This document shows, piece by piece, positions 1 through 7,824 of a stretch of 64,000 nucleotides of DNA. Each line of letters begins with the position of its first letter. The first letter of the stretch is position 1. The position numbers and the translations under genes are program-made. The DNA is from Rhodospirillaceae bacterium (GTDB lineage: Bacteria; Pseudomonadota; Alphaproteobacteria; Rhodospirillales; Rhodospirillaceae): positions 1-64,000 of the forward strand of contig JAQWQC010000025.1 of assembly GCA_029245025.1 (NCBI GenBank). Reading direction: 5' to 3'. The notes beneath the pieces were generated by a model that did no database searches, was not told the origin of the DNA, and was given only the letters and a program-made list of their open reading frames with translations.

Positions 1-366
1 AATCACATCTGCTGCAGCCCGCAGCGCTTTGACATCTATCAACGTTACGCGGTCGGTGGTTGGAAGGGCGATGCACCCCGTTTCTTTAAGTTTCGTGAAA
101 CAGCGACTTACCGTTTCGATGGTAAGACCGAGAAAATCACCAGGAAAGAAAAAAGCCATAATCTGGCGTTCTCCGGAAATACTATATCGGCTAAGCACCA
201 TTGTGCCCTCGGCAACACAATAAAGGTGTTGCACAGGGTCGCCTTCTCTAAACAAGGTTTCATGAGCGTTGAGCGAAATGGTTTCCCCTCGCTGAACTAA
301 GTCCAGCAATACGGGGGGCGCCATAAACATTGGGTGCAGTGCAGAAGGTGATATAGGAGAGGTCAC
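1..366 (-). pseudogene. Crp/Fnr-type regulator with large internal deletion (partial at window edge)
   Basis: Reading the minus strand from a GTG at 366 (in-frame ATGs at 330 and 324) gives the start of a cyclic-nucleotide-binding-like domain, including FREGDPVQHLYCVAEG and FFFPGDFLGL. It passes directly into the recognition helix of an Fnr-type winged helix, LTIETVSRCFTKLK, followed by GCIALP. In normal Fnr/FixK proteins roughly 80-100 residues separate these parts: the rest of the beta-barrel, the dimerisation helix and the start of the HTH. The junction falls on the shared tripeptide LGL, as expected from recombination between short repeats. The reading frame stays open to the window edge. 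The gene begins 10 bases after the radical SAM stop, so the two were probably one operon. Without the dimer helix it is unlikely to work as a regulator, although a small DNA-binding product cannot be excluded. Confidence 0.7.
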
Positions 367-376
367 GATGATAAGC

Positions 377-1315
377 CTATGAGCATGCTGCTCCCCCGAG
401 AACGCAAAACCGAGCGCAATGTGGATGATTTAGAAGCACGTCTCTAGCAGAGCTTGCCAAAGTTGAGCCCATTTCAAATTCATCATCATATGGTAGAAGG
501 GTGCAGGCAATCACAGCTGGTGCGGTCGCCCCTTTTCGCTTCACAACCATGCGAGATGTGGCGCACATAATAGTATTTGGATGGACACCAAGAATACCCC
601 AACACTCTGTGGTTATTTCGGGCACGTCCAAGCTCGCATCCATTTCAGGGAATAACACCAATTCAGTAGGATCTTGTGCATCAATCGAAAGATTAAGGTC
701 GGCAATTAGCTTTGCATAACCTGAACGTGCTGTGGCCTCTTGTTCTTCTATGAATGTGCGACCTGCGATATGGATATTAAAGTTACGATCATTGAGCCAT
801 GCCAGGCCACTTAGCGCTGGATCCCAACTCCGTTCGCCACGTTCGGACTCATGTCCCGCCTTGGTGTAATGATCTAAAGACACGCGCAAGGTGATTTGAT
901 CGCGGAAACGTTCCCCAATCTGTACAAGATCATCCGCGCTCTTGATCATTGGCTTCATGGCATTTGTCAGAACCATCGCTTTAAATCCGCGACTCAAGAC
1001 ATCGTTAAGCATGAGAATGAAGTCTGGATTCATGAAGGGTTCGCCTCCAGTAAAACCGATTTCTGTTGTTCCTAGATTGTTGTTTTGAATTTCATCCAGG
1101 TAAGCGGCGACTTCTTTGGCGGAAATGTAGACGAGTTTGTCATTCTTTGGAGAGGATTCAATGTAACAGTTTTTGCATTTCAGGTTGCAAAGGGTGCCTG
1201 TATTAATCCACAGGGTCCTCAGTGATTTAAGGGAGACGGACGCCCGTAACTTGCCATCTGCAGTAACCAAGGAATCCTGGAACTTGTTTTGAACCAGAGC
1301 GGTGGCAGCGGTCAT
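377..1315 (-). CDS. Radical SAM protein
   Basis: A 312-residue radical SAM enzyme. The [4Fe-4S]/SAM-binding motif CNLKCKNC has Cys43, Cys47 and Cys50, and the GGEP motif lies near residue 90 (GFTGGEPF). The C-terminal part has more cysteines (around CWG, CAT, and HCARFCVLGGAAC at the very end). These could hold an auxiliary cluster in the manner of SPASM/twitch proteins, but the spacing is not canonical. The substrate cannot be told from sequence. Co-orientation with the damaged Crp/Fnr gene 10 bases downstream suggests a former anaerobic or redox-controlled unit. Family assignment is firm; function is open. Confidence 0.85.
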   Translation of the reverse strand: MTAATALVQNKFQDSLVTADGKLRASVSLKSLRTLWINTGTLCNLKCKNCYIESSPKNDKLVYISAKEVAAYLDEIQNNNLGTTEIGFTGGEPFMNPDFILMLNDVLSRGFKAMVLTNAMKPMIKSADDLVQIGERFRDQITLRVSLDHYTKAGHESERGERSWDPALSGLAWLNDRNFNIHIAGRTFIEEQEATARSGYAKLIADLNLSIDAQDPTELVLFPEMDASLDVPEITTECWGILGVHPNTIMCATSRMVVKRKGATAPAVIACTLLPYDDEFEMGSTLASSARDVLLNHPHCARFCVLGGAACS

Positions 1316-1438
1316 TATTTACTCCTGAGTGGCTTGGAATCTCTTTGTGTCCATGAAATGAATTTAAGCTCCGCGCCGGGCGAGTCCATCATAGCACTGG
1401 TTTTCATTGTGGCTGTAGGGCAATAGAAATACATCACC

Positions 1439-1824
1439 GTGAACGTTCTTTTGGTTGATTACTCTCCTGGAACCAGCCTATCAGTTCGAGAGAATTTAAC
1501 TGGTGCTGGGCATTCCGGTGAGGACGCCAAAACGGACAAGAGGGCCTAAGCAAGCTTTCGGCTGGCACCCATGACCTTAATGTCAGTGATATCTGGATGC
1601 CTGAAATGAATGGCATAACCTTACTGAAAGAGATCCGTGGTGCCGGCAATGATGTGCCAGTCGTGGAGATCGCCGGTGACTCCCCAAATGCGCCGCTTAC
1701 TTATATAGCGTCTCTAGCATCCACTTTTGGCCCCAATACGGAGCTCTATAAGCCCCTCGAGAAAGGAGAGCTGCTCAAAACAATTGATGCTGTTATGTCT
1801 AGGGAAGCCATTGCCCTAGGATAG
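1439..1824 (+). pseudogene. Frameshifted response-regulator receiver domain
   Basis: Two frames together make one CheY-like receiver domain. From GTG 1439 the first frame reads VNVLLVDYSPG and then RENLTGAGHSGEDA, and stops at TAA 1548. The second frame, open from 1522, reads NGQEGLSKLSAG, then VSDIWMPEMNGITLLKEIR with the phosphoacceptor-type Asp in SDIW, and a Lys-Pro (YKPLEKGELL) near the end as in receivers. The frames join best at the AAAA run near 1528, where one base appears to be missing. The second acidic residue of the usual DD pair is Tyr (VDY), which also suggests relaxed selection. It would be a single-domain regulator of about 128 residues. A sequencing error in the A-run would restore the gene. 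Confidence 0.7.
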
Positions 1825-1862
1825 AGTTTTAGTCGAGCTATTCTGCTTAATAGGTTACGAGG

Positions 1863-2330
1863 CTAGGCCCGGATCAGTTCCCGGAGAACCTTTTCCATGT
1901 TTACGGCTAGGGCCCAGCGGTCTTGTTCTTTAAGTTGATCCAAAGCCTTTGCAAGAGTTTGCAAGGGATCTTTCACGAGCAACTCTTCGCCCAATTCAGT
2001 CAAAATAAGCCGGTGGACTCGTCGATCATTCCTGTCAGCAACGCGTTCTAGATAGCCTTTACGCACCAGTGCGGCCACGGTCTGCGACGCCGTGCCCTTG
2101 GTTGTGCCTTGGAAATTTGCAAATCCTGTAACAGTGCGCCGGTCAGTTGTGGATTCTTTAAAATAGCGCAACGCAGCCCACTGGGCTGGATTTAGGCCTG
2201 GGGTGTATCCCAAGTTATAGCATGCCTTCCCAACTTGCTCGATTAGGCGGGCTAGGCCGCGGGATGATAATTTTGGATCAGTACGCACAATAGACAAAAC
2301 GCTTTGCAAAACCCCCAGTGAACGTGGCAA
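1863..2330 (-). CDS. MarR-family transcriptional regulator
   Basis: A 155-residue protein with a MarR winged helix: helix-turn-helix around TTKGTASQTVAALVRKGYLER and the wing motif DRNDRRVHRLILTELG (residues about 96-112), which binds DNA as a dimer. The start is uncertain. The longest frame opens at a TTG (2330) immediately after an in-frame stop, and the ATG at 2340 lies in another frame. The true start may be a later non-ATG codon, or the extreme N-terminus may be altered. It is divergent from pyrD. No operator could be assigned. Confidence 0.8.
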   Translation of the reverse strand: MPRSLGVLQSVLSIVRTDPKLSSRGLARLIEQVGKACYNLGYTPGLNPAQWAALRYFKESTTDRRTVTGFANFQGTTKGTASQTVAALVRKGYLERVADRNDRRVHRLILTELGEELLVKDPLQTLAKALDQLKEQDRWALAVNMEKVLRELIRA

Positions 2331-2460
2331 CTATAACCATAAGCCAGAATTCAAATGAACAGAAAAGCTATGGTTTTTCTGATACTTATTCAATCACGAC
2401 CTATGCGGTTATCCAATGACCAAGCCTTATTATCACGAGTTGAAGAGCGGTTAGACGGCG

Positions 2461-3546
2461 ATGCCTGATTTTTACCCATGGTTTAAGCCTGTTTTGTGGA
2501 AACTAGACGCTGAGCGAGCCCATAGACTAGCGCTTTCGGCGCTTCGAGCGGCGCCTGGATGGTGTTTGCCCTTTGCGGGAGAAGATGATGGGCTTGAAAC
2601 AACTGTTTGGGGCCGGTCTTTTTCAAATCCCCTAGGCCTTGCGGCGGGCTTTGACAAGCACGCTCAGGCGACAGTTGCGCTTTATCGTGTGGGATTCGGT
2701 TTCGTCGAAATTGGTGGGGTGACGCTTCACGCTCAACCTGGCAACCCAAAGCCGCGATTATTTCGGTTAACGCGCGATCACGCTATTATCAATCGGATGG
2801 GGCTCAATAGTGTCGGCGCTTACGCCGTCGCACAGAATTTATCAAAACATCGCCGCACGCCATTGCCAGGACCGCTGGCGGTGAATCTGGGTTTAAACAA
2901 GGGCGCTACTGATCCTCCATCCGATTACGGTACCCTCGCAAGGGTATTAGCACCTTACGCCGAGGTTTTGACGATCAATGTATCGTCGCCCAACACACCC
3001 GGTTTGCGAGCTTTGCAGGATCCAAGCAAGCTGATGGCAATTGTGGACGCTGTGCGAGAAGCCTCTGAAACCGCCACTAATACTAGGCATCCAACAATAT
3101 TGGTGAAGATATCACCTGACCTAGACGCCACTGATGTCGCAGACATATGCGAGTTGGCCGTTAGGGAAGGTTTCGATGGCCTAGTGGTTTCCAATACAAC
3201 GGTGGCCCGGCACAGCACATTGCAATCTCCCCAGTCCGCAGAGGTCGGTGGGTTGAGTGGTCAACCACTGTTTGAGCCATCCACTTCGCTTCTGAGATAT
3301 GTCTACTTGCGTACGTCGGGTAAGATTCCGATTATCGGAGTGGGCGGCGTCTCTTCGGCGTCAAACGCTTATGAGAAAATAAAAGCGGGCGCGATCCTTG
3401 TGCAATTGTACTCCTCACTCGTGTTTGAGGGGCCGGCTTTGATCGGCAAAATCAAAGCAGACCTGCGACGTTTACTGCGTGCTGATGGGTATAAATCCAT
3501 TGCGGAAGCCGTTGGCGCTGATCACCGGACGGGAGAGCCCACATGA
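2461..3546 (+). CDS. pyrD: Dihydroorotate dehydrogenase (quinone), class 2
   Basis: Oxidises dihydroorotate to orotate with FMN and passes electrons to the quinone pool (fourth step of pyrimidine synthesis, membrane-associated). Its 361 residues are the usual class 2 length. Visible motifs: the N-terminal membrane-associating helical segment (residues 1-40), NPLGLAAGFDKHAQ (56-69), NRMGLNSVGA (111-120), and NVSSPNTPGLR with Ser175, the catalytic-base serine position of class 2 enzymes. Phosphate-binding glycines (GVGGVSS) lie near the C-terminus. The stop codon overlaps the ATG of the next gene (ATGA), so the two are translationally coupled. Confidence 0.96.
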   Translation: MPDFYPWFKPVLWKLDAERAHRLALSALRAAPGWCLPFAGEDDGLETTVWGRSFSNPLGLAAGFDKHAQATVALYRVGFGFVEIGGVTLHAQPGNPKPRLFRLTRDHAIINRMGLNSVGAYAVAQNLSKHRRTPLPGPLAVNLGLNKGATDPPSDYGTLARVLAPYAEVLTINVSSPNTPGLRALQDPSKLMAIVDAVREASETATNTRHPTILVKISPDLDATDVADICELAVREGFDGLVVSNTTVARHSTLQSPQSAEVGGLSGQPLFEPSTSLLRYVYLRTSGKIPIIGVGGVSSASNAYEKIKAGAILVQLYSSLVFEGPALIGKIKADLRRLLRADGYKSIAEAVGADHRTGEPT

Positions 3547-4409
3547 AAGTGCTCCGGGGCCTGGCCGAAATAACAGACGAGTTTGATGGTTTTATTCTCG
3601 ATCTATGGGGTCTGATTCATGACGGGGTAACTGCATATCCTGGCGTGGTTGATACGTTTAAGTCTCTCGCGAGTGATGGCACTAAGACGATTCTACTATC
3701 CAATGCGCCTCGCCGGAGCCGTTTACTTGTTGATGGTATGACAGCGATGGGGATCGCATCAGACTTATATGGCGATGTTTTTTCCTCTGGTGAAGCGACG
3801 TGGCAGGAGTTGTTATCGCGCACAGACCCATTTTTTGCTGGACTAGGGCAAAGCGCATATCACATTGGTCCAGAGCGGGATGTCAGTGTTCTCGAAGAAA
3901 CCGGTATTCAACGTATTCAAGATATTGGAGCGGCTGACTTTGTTCTAAACACTGGTCCGGTAGAGCTGGATCATAGCGTTGACACCTATGAGCAGATTCT
4001 TGCCCAAGCCATAGCTCGCGATCTTCCTATGGTTTGTGCCAATCCAGATGAAGTTGTTATGCGCCAGGGGCGTCGCGTCGTTTGCGCCGGAGCCATAGCG
4101 CGGCGCTACGAAGCGCTTGGCGGCCAAGCTGTCTATCGTGGAAAACCAGATCCGGCCGTATATCATCTCGCTGCTGCTCGTTTGGGCATCGCGGATCGTA
4201 GCCGGATCGCGGTCATTGGAGATGCATTGGAGACGGACGTGAATGGTGCAAATGAATCTGGTCTTAAAGCCATTTGGTGCACTGGCGGTATTCATGCAGA
4301 AGCTTTGGGCGTGTCTTACGGACAGGATGCAGATCCGAAACGTGCGGCTGCGCTGGCTGATGAATATGGCAGGGTTCCCTGGGCTATTATTCCCGGGTTT
4401 CAGTGGTAA
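3543..4409 (+). CDS. HAD-superfamily phosphatase, TIGR01459 type (subfamily IIA)
   Basis: A 288-residue HAD hydrolase. Motif I FILDLWGLIHDG places the nucleophile at Asp20, motif II is LLSNAPRRS (about 56-64), the motif III lysine is in RGKPDPAVYH, and motif IV is VIGDALETDVNGANESG (about 225-240). The DLWG variant and cap arrangement match the TIGR01459 family, common in alphaproteobacteria and related to 4-nitrophenylphosphatases; the physiological substrate is unknown. It starts inside the pyrD stop codon, which suggests a link to nucleotide metabolism, but that is inference from position only. Confidence 0.88.
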   Translation: MKVLRGLAEITDEFDGFILDLWGLIHDGVTAYPGVVDTFKSLASDGTKTILLSNAPRRSRLLVDGMTAMGIASDLYGDVFSSGEATWQELLSRTDPFFAGLGQSAYHIGPERDVSVLEETGIQRIQDIGAADFVLNTGPVELDHSVDTYEQILAQAIARDLPMVCANPDEVVMRQGRRVVCAGAIARRYEALGGQAVYRGKPDPAVYHLAAARLGIADRSRIAVIGDALETDVNGANESGLKAIWCTGGIHAEALGVSYGQDADPKRAAALADEYGRVPWAIIPGFQW

Positions 4410-4706
4410 ATGGTGATCCCGTTCGTATTTCTAAGAAAACGGCAGGTCCAATAATGACAATAAATGCAATTTGCACAACATGGTGTGTTGTGAAGACGGC
4501 GATGTCTTGATCCAACGCGAGTGCGATGAGGCTCATTTCGGCAATGCCCTGTGCCCTAAGGCCAGGAGGGAAGCTAAGGGGTTAAAGCTAACGACCGGTC
4601 CCAGCAGCAGAGCTCCCATTCTACTTAGAATGAGTGCGGTAGCGATTTTACGTAAGTTTAAAGGGTCCTTTGGAGAAAGATAAGCTGCGACGATCTGATC
4701 CGTCAC
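4387..4706 (-). pseudogene. Remnant of an AbrB-type membrane protein (C-terminal part)
   Basis: The gap between the HAD gene and nadK is not empty. On the minus strand, a frame opening at GTG 4706 (overlapping the nadK stop as GTGA) gives ILSRMGALLLGPVVSF and ends at a TGA after GHRALPK. One base out of frame, the text continues as AQGIAEMSLIALALDQDIAV and TTHHVVQIAFIVIIGPAVF. The second part closely resembles the last membrane segments of AbrB-type proteins (PGG-AEMSLIALAL then a HHVVR-like helix), a family of bacterial membrane proteins formerly annotated as ammonia monooxygenase. The frame change near 4556 and the short length point to a decayed gene. The identity of the N-terminal segment is less certain. 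Confidence 0.5.
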
Positions 4707-5470
4707 GGCGCAAATTGCTCTGCCAGTATCCGTTCTTCGAGATTATGTTCTGGGTCGAACAGTAATGTGATGGACATGCTTTGGTCTTCTTCTACGGTAA
4801 CTTCTGTCACATGCCGGACTTCTGCTCTGTCCGCTACTGCGCTCACTGGACGTTTATCTGATTCTAGAATTTCAAATTTAATGACCGCATTATCAGGTAC
4901 GATTGCGCCACGCCAACGTCGAGGTCGAAAGGCGCTGATTGGAGTAACAGCTAATAGGTTAGCGCCAAGGGGAAGAACCGGTCCGTGAATGGAGAGGTTG
5001 TAAGCCGTGCTCCCAGCTGGCGTACAAACAAGCGCCCCATCGCAAACCAACTCTTCCATGCGGCACCGGCCATTAATAGATACGCGAAGCTTTGCCGCTT
5101 GCCGAGACTCACGCAGCATTGAAACTTCATTGATAGCAAGTGCCTCGGACTCGTTGCCGTCTGAATCGATAGTTGTCATCTTGAGTGGGTTCAGCTCGAC
5201 AGAATCTGCCTTGGCGAGTCGCGCTGGGAGATCGTTCTCCTCATAGTCATTCATGAGGAAGCCGACGCTTCCACGATGCATCCCAAAGACTGGCTTGGAC
5301 AGCGGGAGGAAGGTATGTAGCGTTTCAAGCATGTAGCCATCGCCGCCTAGCGCTACGATAATATCTGCTTCCTCGGGGCTGACCTGGCCATAGCGCTTAT
5401 GCAGGCTGGCCAAAGCATCCTGAGCCGGTTTGCTATCAGTGGCCTCAAAGGCAACGCTGGGTTCGCTCAT
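4703..5470 (-). CDS. nadK: NAD kinase
   Basis: Phosphorylates NAD to NADP with ATP or polyphosphate in the cytoplasm. A 255-residue protein, the short form typical of alphaproteobacteria. Motifs: [12 protein letters not shown] with the GGDG signature at residues 42-45, NEVSMLR near 114, and [15 protein letters not shown] near 153, which binds the NAD ribose and adenine in this family. It lies upstream of and co-oriented with the AbrB-like remnant, and convergent with the pyrD-HAD pair. Family assignment is firm. Confidence 0.95.
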   Translation of the reverse strand: MSEPSVAFEATDSKPAQDALASLHKRYGQVSPEEADIIVALGGDGYMLETLHTFLPLSKPVFGMHRGSVGFLMNDYEENDLPARLAKADSVELNPLKMTTIDSDGNESEALAINEVSMLRESRQAAKLRVSINGRCRMEELVCDGALVCTPAGSTAYNLSIHGPVLPLGANLLAVTPISAFRPRRWRGAIVPDNAVIKFEILESDKRPVSAVADRAEVRHVTEVTVEEDQSMSITLLFDPEHNLEERILAEQFAP

Positions 5471-5544
5471 AGTCGCACCAAGTATCGATTAAGGATCAAA
5501 GTGTGATGTTCAAGGTGGAGTATATAGGTGGAAGAGGGAGCAGC

Positions 5545-6534
5545 CTACCCGCCTGTTACACTCATATGCCGGGTTACCGCCGGTCGGTTATTGCGGCGAT
5601 CGATGAAGAAATCATGTCCCTTAGGTTTGCGCGTGATGGACTCGTGAATCGCTGCGATGAGCGGCTCATTGCCCTCGCTTTGGCGCAGAGGTGTTCTTAG
5701 GTCTGCCGCATCATCTTGCCCAAGGCACATGTATAGGGTGCCGGTGCAGGTCAACCTTACGCGATTACAGGACTCACAAAAATTATGAGTCATCGGGGTA
5801 ATAAAGCCGATCCGCTTTTCTGTTTCTTGGCATACGGTGTATCTAGCTGGGCCTCCTGTTTGGAAATCCGTTTCCTTCAACGTCCATTTCTTTTGCAGGT
5901 TTGCACGCACTATACTAAGCGGTATGTATTGATCTGTCCGATCACCTTCGATGTCACCCATCGGCATGGTTTCTATAAATGTCAGGTCAAAGTCTTGGTC
6001 GCCACACCAAGAAACCATGTGATCAATATCGTGCTCGTTGACATCGCGCATCGCTACCATATTAATCTTTATAGAGAGCCCAGCTTTTTTTGCTGCCTCT
6101 AAACCGGCCAGCACTTTCGAAAGATCGCCCCATCTTGTGATTTGTCTGAAGCGATCTGCATCGAGCGTGTCCAGGGAGACATTGATACGACGGACACCTG
6201 CCTCCGCCAGTCGACCCGCAAACTCCGCTAAACGTGTGCCGTTGGTCGTGAGGGTTAATTCGTCAAGCGCGCCCGAGTCCAGATGACGTCCGAGGGACTC
6301 TATCAATGACATAACATTCCGGCGGACTAAGGGTTCGCCCCCTGTCAGGCGTAATTTGCGAACGCCCAATTCAATAAAGGTGCTGCAAAGACGATCCAAT
6401 TCCTCAAGCGTTAGGAGGTCGCGTTTAGGCAGAAACTCCATGTCTTCGGCCATGCAATAGACGCATCTTAGATCACACCGGTCGGTGACCGAGACGCGTA
6501 GATAATTTATGTCTCTTCCAAATGGATCAATCAT
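5545..6534 (-). CDS. moaA: GTP 3',8-cyclase (molybdenum cofactor synthesis)
   Basis: First step of molybdopterin synthesis: radical rearrangement of GTP to 3',8-cH2GTP, the substrate of MoaC. A 329-residue protein with the N-terminal cluster motif CDLRCVYC (Cys20, Cys24, Cys27), the LRLTGGEPL motif (about 62-70), and the C-terminal second cluster in [15 protein letters not shown]. The conserved C-terminal Gly-Gly (MSVTGG) is intact; MoaA needs it for activity. No other moa gene is present in the window. It precedes nadK in the same orientation by 74 bases. Confidence 0.96.
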   Translation of the reverse strand: MIDPFGRDINYLRVSVTDRCDLRCVYCMAEDMEFLPKRDLLTLEELDRLCSTFIELGVRKLRLTGGEPLVRRNVMSLIESLGRHLDSGALDELTLTTNGTRLAEFAGRLAEAGVRRINVSLDTLDADRFRQITRWGDLSKVLAGLEAAKKAGLSIKINMVAMRDVNEHDIDHMVSWCGDQDFDLTFIETMPMGDIEGDRTDQYIPLSIVRANLQKKWTLKETDFQTGGPARYTVCQETEKRIGFITPMTHNFCESCNRVRLTCTGTLYMCLGQDDAADLRTPLRQSEGNEPLIAAIHESITRKPKGHDFFIDRRNNRPAVTRHMSVTGG

Positions 6535-6639
6535 GGCGCGGGTTTATCACGGTGAAGGGTCTTCTGTTAATCGCGGGACGGTAATTCCATACTTTATCTA
6601 TGTTTTACTTGCCATATATAGAATTGTAAGGGGTAGGCC

Positions 6640-6861
6640 TCAACCTAATGGCAAATCTTCTGGGATAATCACGTCTAGGTGCACAACCGCGGTATTTATG
6701 ACAATTTTCCCCATATTTTCAAAATTGACTGTCACTTTGGGGCCAACTGCGGATTGAACTTGTCCAAGTCCCCAGTCTTCCTCATTGGGGTTTATTACAA
6801 GTACCCCTGGGACAAATTCTAGATCCATGCCTATGGCTTTTCCTAAACGAAGATGGGCCAA
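6640..6861 (-). CDS. DUF3553 family protein
   Basis: A 73-residue protein with the compact DUF3553 pattern: NPNEEDWGLGQVQS, then KVTVNFENMGKIVIN and a final short VVHLDVI strand. The fold should be a small beta-barrel, recalling the RNA-polymerase-binding domains of CarD and Mfd, but its function is not established. It is transcribed towards moaA with about 100 bases between, and divergently from chpT. Confidence 0.75.
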   Translation of the reverse strand: MAHLRLGKAIGMDLEFVPGVLVINPNEEDWGLGQVQSAVGPKVTVNFENMGKIVINTAVVHLDVIIPEDLPLG

Positions 6862-6940
6862 TGCATCACTTTAGGTGTTTGAGGGGCGATGCATAGTATT
6901 GGTATGATAATTCAATAATTTACGGGGGGCGAGACTCTCT

Positions 6941-7600
6941 ATGTTTAACGAAGTGCAACTCGCACAACTACTGTGCACACGTCTTTGTCATGACCTTGCT
7001 GGGCCTGTTGGCGCTATATCGGCGGGATTAGAGCTCATCGGCGCAGATTCTGATTTGATTGATGGTGAGACACTGTCTCTTCTATCAGGAAGTGCAGAAG
7101 CGGCAGGCCACAAGCTAAAATTTCTCCGGGTCGCGTTTGGATGGTCAGGGGGGCGGGCGATAAATTTTGCCCAACTAGAGAGCATACTCGAAGATTATCT
7201 GATAGCGACATCTGCTATATCAGGCGTGCCGACACTGGATTGGCCTCAGCAGGATAGCTTAGCGCTGCTGAGTCATAAGCTGTCCGATAATGGGGTTCAG
7301 GTGTTGTCTAACATTGCACTCCTGGGTCTGGAGTGTATGCCTAGCTGCCAATCTCTTTCCATTACCGTTGAATCAAATTCGAACGGGCTAGAAGTGATCG
7401 CGCATAACCGAACACTTGAAGGACGCACATCAAAATTACGAGAGGATACCGCGGCAGCGATAGCTAGCCCTGATGAGGTAGAGATGAACGCTCAGAATAT
7501 CCAGATCCATTTAACTCGGCGGTTGGTCTCTCTATCTGGTGGGAAGATCACCATAAATGGCGACACCGAAGGGGCCATAATCACTGTAAATTGGCCATAA
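6941..7600 (+). CDS. chpT: ChpT-type histidine phosphotransferase
   Basis: A 219-residue protein built like ChpT: a first helix with the phosphorylatable histidine in LCTRLCHDLAGPVGAI (His17), followed by a degenerate histidine-kinase ATPase-like domain (ISAGLELIG through SLSGGKITINGD). In Caulobacter, ChpT moves phosphate from the hybrid kinase CckA to CtrA and CpdR. CtrA is encoded about 3.3 kb away in this window, so both the phosphotransferase and its target are present. A purine-rich GGGGGGCGAGA stretch precedes the start. Confidence 0.85.
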   Translation: MFNEVQLAQLLCTRLCHDLAGPVGAISAGLELIGADSDLIDGETLSLLSGSAEAAGHKLKFLRVAFGWSGGRAINFAQLESILEDYLIATSAISGVPTLDWPQQDSLALLSHKLSDNGVQVLSNIALLGLECMPSCQSLSITVESNSNGLEVIAHNRTLEGRTSKLREDTAAAIASPDEVEMNAQNIQIHLTRRLVSLSGGKITINGDTEGAIITVNWP

Positions 7601-7824
7601 AACCTTTTTTGGTCGTTGTTGCGTCCCAATCTTAGCAAGTTCTGTGAATATATTATCGAAGCGCTAGGGTCTATTTCTGCTGCTTTATCGGGATCAGATG
7701 AAACGATAGCTGGTATCTCTTAGAGATTTAGGCCTGTTGAGCCCGAGATTGGTGTGTTCGGGGTTGATAAACCAGATCGTCACGCACCCCAATCTATAGC
7801 GGTCGAAGCTTAGCAAGGCTCACC

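Noticed and set aside
7601-7625. Weak A/T-rich stem after chpT as a terminator
   Set aside because: The stem is short and AT-only; not convincing.
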